From Thermoflexales bacterium (lineage in GTDB: Bacteria > Chloroflexota > Anaerolineae > B4-G1 > SLSP01), in NCBI GenBank assembly GCA_015486785.1, contig WFQZ01000044.1, forward strand, positions 1 through 16,636: a DNA stretch of 16,636 nucleotides. Direction: 5' to 3'. The translations under genes were made by a program, and so were the position numbers. Positions 14,117 to 16,636 of the stretch are shown here, in pieces (the first letter of the stretch is position 1; every line of letters starts with the position of its first letter). The notes beneath the pieces are model-generated. The model was given only the letters and a program-made list of their open reading frames with translations. It made no database searches and had not been told where the DNA came from.

Positions 14117-14148
14117 GCCCCCAGGGATGGCTCCCTGGGGGCTTTCTC
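14117..14148 (+). terminator. Rho-independent terminator of the Phd/PIN operon
   Basis: Perfect 11-bp stem GCCCCCAGGGA / TCCCTGGGGGC (14117-14127 and 14132-14142) with a 4-nt loop and a short TTTCTC tail. It starts 27 nt after the toxin stop. The convergent surface-protein gene ends at 14168, 20 bp away, so the same stem may also stop transcripts from the other side, though no T run follows there. Confidence 0.85.
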
Positions 14149-14167
14149 AATCGGGCAATGTGTGTTT

Positions 14168-16636
14168 TCACCTGTTCCGCAGCACCAGCGGCAGGTAGAT
14201 CGCGTGTTCCTCTGTGGTGATGGTGACGGTGGTGGTGGCCGTGAGCACGCTCACGCGGTTGCTGGCGGTGACAACGGCGGTGTAGACTGTCGCCGCCGGG
14301 TAGACGTGGGTCACGACGGCCCCGCTGCCGTGCGTGCCATCGCCGAAGGCCCAAGTGTAGGTGGCGTCGTCCAGGAGCAGCGTCCCGCCGGCGGTGCGAG
14401 CGGCGGCGGTCAGCGTGGTGGTCTGACTGAGCACGGTGGGGCTGTCGTTGCCGGCGGTCAGCGTAGCGATGCCGTAGCACACGGTGACGGTGGTTATAGC
14501 GGTGTCCGTCAATCCGCCCGTATCGGTGACGGTGAGGCGGAATGTCAACACGCCCGCCGCCGGCGGTGCGGTGAAGGTGGGGCTGACCGTATCGCCGCCG
14601 CTCAAGGCGACGCTTGCCCCGCCGGTCTGCGCCCAGCCGTAGGTCAGCGCGTCGCCGTTAGGGTCGCTGCTGGCCGAGCCGTCCAGTTGCACGGACGCGC
14701 CGGGGTCGACCATCTGCGGACTGCCCGCATCGGCGACGGGAGGCAAGTTGCGCACGGTCACGCCGGCGCGACTCTCGTTGTTGGCGAGGACAACCTCGGT
14801 GGCGGTAGTGGCGATGATGGCCGTGTTGGTAAAGGTCCCCGCCGCCAGCGGAGCGGACAACACCCCCGTGATGGTGATGACGCCGCCCGCGCCGGAGGCG
14901 AGATCGGCTACGTCCCAGACGTAGGACGGGCCGGCGCCGGTATCGGTGATGGCCACACCGTTGCTGATGACGCTCTGCACGGTAAGGCTGACGGGGATGA
15001 TGTCGGTGACGACCACGCCCGTGGCGATGCCCGGTCCCGCGTTGGAGAAGGTGAGGGTGTAGGTAATGACATCGCCGGGAGCGGCGTTCGCCGGGGCGAC
15101 GGCCTTAGCGACGGTCAAGTCGGGGAAGGAAGATATCCGGCGAAAGACGTAGGCCGAGCCGGAACCGGCACCGCCGTCGTCATCTCCGTAGGCCCCGACG
15201 ACGATGGTATCATCGCTGATAGCGACGGAGTTGCCAAAGTAATCATTCACTGCGCCGTCGGCGGCGGTGATTTTCGCTGTTTGCCCCCAATTGTCCGCAC
15301 CGCCCTGATTGCGGGTGAAGACATAGGCCGAGCCGAAGTTGTCGCCGTTGTCGTCGTCGAAAGGAGCACCGACGACGATGGTATCACCGCTGATAGCGAC
15401 GGAGTTGCCAAAGTAGTCAGAAGCCGCGCCGTCGGTAGCGGTGATTTTTTGGGTCTGCCCCCAATTGTCCGCGCCGCCCTGATTGCGGGTGAAGACATAG
15501 GCCGAGCCGGAGTTGTCGCCGTTGTCGTCGTCCCAGGTGGCCCCAACGGCGATGGTGTCGCCGCTGATGGCGACGGGAGCGCCAAAGTAGTCAGAAGCCG
15601 CGCCGTCGGCGGCGGTCAGTTTGGCGACCTGGCCCCAGGCATCGGCCCCGCCCTTGTTGCGGGAGAAGACATAGGCCGAGCCGGAGTCAGATCCCTTGTC
15701 GTCGTCCCAGTTGGCCCCGACGACGATGGTCTCACCGCTGATGGCAACGGCGGCGCCGAAAAAGTCAGAAGCCGCGCCGTCGTCGGGGAGCAGTTTGACG
15801 ACTTGGCCCCAGGCGTCGTCCCCGTCCTTGTTGCGGGAGAAGACATAGGCCGATCCGGAGTGGCCGCCGTTGTCGTTGTCCCAGGCGGCCCCGATGACGA
15901 TGGTGTCGCCACTGATGGCGACGGGATTGCCAAAGTGGTCAGAAGCAGCTCCGTCGTCGGCGATCAGTTTGACCACCTGGCCCCAGGCGTCGGCCCCGCC
16001 CTGGTTGCGTGAGAAGACGTAAGCTGAGCCGGAGTCGCCGCCGTTGTCGTCGTCGAAAGAAGCACCGACCACGAGGGTATCGCCGCTGATGGCCACCGAG
16101 TAGCCAAAGTTATCCCCTGCCGCGCCGTCGGTGGCGGTGATTTTTGCTGTTTGCCCCCAATTATCTATCCCGCCTTGGTTGCGGGAGAAAACGTAGGCCG
16201 AGCCGGATCTGTCGCCGTTGTCGTCGTCCAGGTAGGCCCCGACGACGAGGGTATCGCCGCTGATGGCCACCGAGTAGCCAAAGCTGTCACCCGCCGCGCC
16301 GTCGGCAGCGGTGGGTTTGGCCTTTGGCCCCCAGGTGCCGCTGCCGGCAAAGGTGTAGGCCGCCCCGGCGTTGGCGCCCTCGGCGTCTTCATCGGGGGCG
16401 CCAACCACCAGCGTGTCGCCGCTGATGGAGACCGAGATGCCAAAGCCGTCACCCGCCTGGGCGTCTGAGGCGGTCAGTTTGGTCACCTGGCCCCAGGCAT
16501 CGGCTCCGGTTTGGTTGCGTTCAAAGATGTAGGCTGCCCCGGCGTTGTCGCCCCCGGCGTCTTCATCGGGGGCGCCAACCACCAGCGTGTCGCCGCTGAT
16601 GGAGACCGAGATGCCGAAGTAGTCAGACGTCTGGGC
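14168..16636 (-). CDS. Large secreted FG-GAP / DUF11 / PKD protein, C-terminal part (5' end beyond the window)
   Basis: The reading frame is open to the window edge, so only the last 822 residues are seen and no signal peptide can be checked. Residues 1 to about 500 are nine visible FG-GAP repeats, each with SDYFG..VAISGDT, then VGA..DDDNG, SGSAYVF and WGQ; the DxDxNG loop is a calcium-binding pattern of integrin-like propellers. About 504-625 is a DUF11 domain (DLTVAKAVAPANAAPGDVITYT, FSNAGPG). About 626-715 is a PKD/REJ-like domain (PPVADAGSPQMVDPGASVQL). About 716-805 is a second PKD-like domain (WAFGDGTHGS). The end is HAIYLPLVLRNR, a tail I associate with secreted Chloroflexota proteins. 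It is probably an extracellular adhesin or structural protein. No catalytic domain is visible in this part. Confidence 0.9.
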   Translation of the reverse strand, partial: AQTSDYFGISVSISGDTLVVGAPDEDAGGDNAGAAYIFERNQTGADAWGQVTKLTASDAQAGDGFGISVSISGDTLVVGAPDEDAEGANAGAAYTFAGSGTWGPKAKPTAADGAAGDSFGYSVAISGDTLVVGAYLDDDNGDRSGSAYVFSRNQGGIDNWGQTAKITATDGAAGDNFGYSVAISGDTLVVGASFDDDNGGDSGSAYVFSRNQGGADAWGQVVKLIADDGAASDHFGNPVAISGDTIVIGAAWDNDNGGHSGSAYVFSRNKDGDDAWGQVVKLLPDDGAASDFFGAAVAISGETIVVGANWDDDKGSDSGSAYVFSRNKGGADAWGQVAKLTAADGAASDYFGAPVAISGDTIAVGATWDDDNGDNSGSAYVFTRNQGGADNWGQTQKITATDGAASDYFGNSVAISGDTIVVGAPFDDDNGDNFGSAYVFTRNQGGADNWGQTAKITAADGAVNDYFGNSVAISDDTIVVGAYGDDDGGAGSGSAYVFRRISSFPDLTVAKAVAPANAAPGDVITYTLTFSNAGPGIATGVVVTDIIPVSLTVQSVISNGVAITDTGAGPSYVWDVADLASGAGGVITITGVLSAPLAAGTFTNTAIIATTATEVVLANNESRAGVTVRNLPPVADAGSPQMVDPGASVQLDGSASSDPNGDALTYGWAQTGGASVALSGGDTVSPTFTAPPAAGVLTFRLTVTDTGGLTDTAITTVTVCYGIATLTAGNDSPTVLSQTTTLTAAARTAGGTLLLDDATYTWAFGDGTHGSGAVVTHVYPAATVYTAVVTASNRVSVLTATTTVTITTEEHAIYLPLVLRNR
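15142..16636 (-). repeat. Tandem 174-bp coding repeats (FG-GAP units)
   Basis: At least nine head-to-tail copies of about 58 codons. The period is exactly 174 bp between well-matched copies: one 60-base block at 16382-16441 recurs at 16556-16615, and one of about 48 bases at 15287-15334 recurs at 15461-15508 with a single difference. One unit near 16320-16350 is four codons shorter. High identity between neighbouring copies points to recent duplication or gene conversion. The array continues beyond the window, so its full number is unknown. Confidence 0.88.

Noticed and set aside
14162..16012. 616-codon plus-strand open frame opposite the FG-GAP gene
   Set aside because: It is a periodic mirror of the 174-bp repeats. 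The minus strand has true FG-GAP, DUF11 and PKD motifs, so this frame is a by-product of codon bias.
15142..16636. Regular repeats considered as a CRISPR array
   Set aside because: The period is 174 bp, in frame, and encodes a conserved protein unit with no unique spacers.

Overview
The window is GC-rich, tightly packed bacterial chromosome. I infer an uncultured Chloroflexota bacterium, probably Anaerolineae-like. The clues are a secreted FG-GAP/DUF11/PKD protein ending in a YLPLVLR-type tail, a type 2 isopentenyl-diphosphate isomerase, and a probable-zinc-ribbon/cold-shock fusion. No rRNA or tRNA gene is present, so the taxonomy is inference only.

Left part (1-2977): a minus-strand isoprenoid operon runs fni (type 2 IPP isomerase), then a short-chain polyprenyl (probably C20) diphosphate synthase, then a zinc-ribbon/cold-shock protein, then the possible start of another gene at the edge. 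Divergent from it is acpP (acyl carrier protein), which has its own terminator. The two promoters are back to back, with -35 boxes only 2 bp apart.

Middle part (2975-11006): nine minus-strand genes. The last four on the map (9447-11006 down to 5368) form an overlapping exopolysaccharide cassette: Wzz/BY-kinase co-polymerase, O-antigen ligase/polymerase-like protein, Wzx-type flippase and GT2 glycosyltransferase. A promoter is visible ahead of the first. A second promoter, whose -35 box overlaps the glycosyltransferase stop codon, drives a stand-alone CheY-like receiver, an adenosine-specific-kinase family protein, an alpha/alpha-toroid-like protein of unknown function and a NUDIX hydrolase.

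Right part (11247-14148): a plus-strand class III adenylate cyclase with an N-terminal zinc ribbon, then a small toxin-antitoxin patch. The patch holds an orphan AbiEi-type antitoxin (minus strand) with a strong promoter and a candidate operator, and a Phd/YefM-PIN pair (plus strand). Strong hairpin terminators lie on both sides of the patch.

Far right (14168 to the edge): the C-terminal 822 residues of a large extracellular protein with at least nine tandem FG-GAP repeats (174-bp DNA period), a DUF11 domain, two PKD-like domains and the YLPLVLR tail. Its start is beyond the window. The working picture is lipid-carrier and envelope precursor supply on the left, surface polysaccharide export and signalling in the middle, and stress/defence and surface genes on the right.
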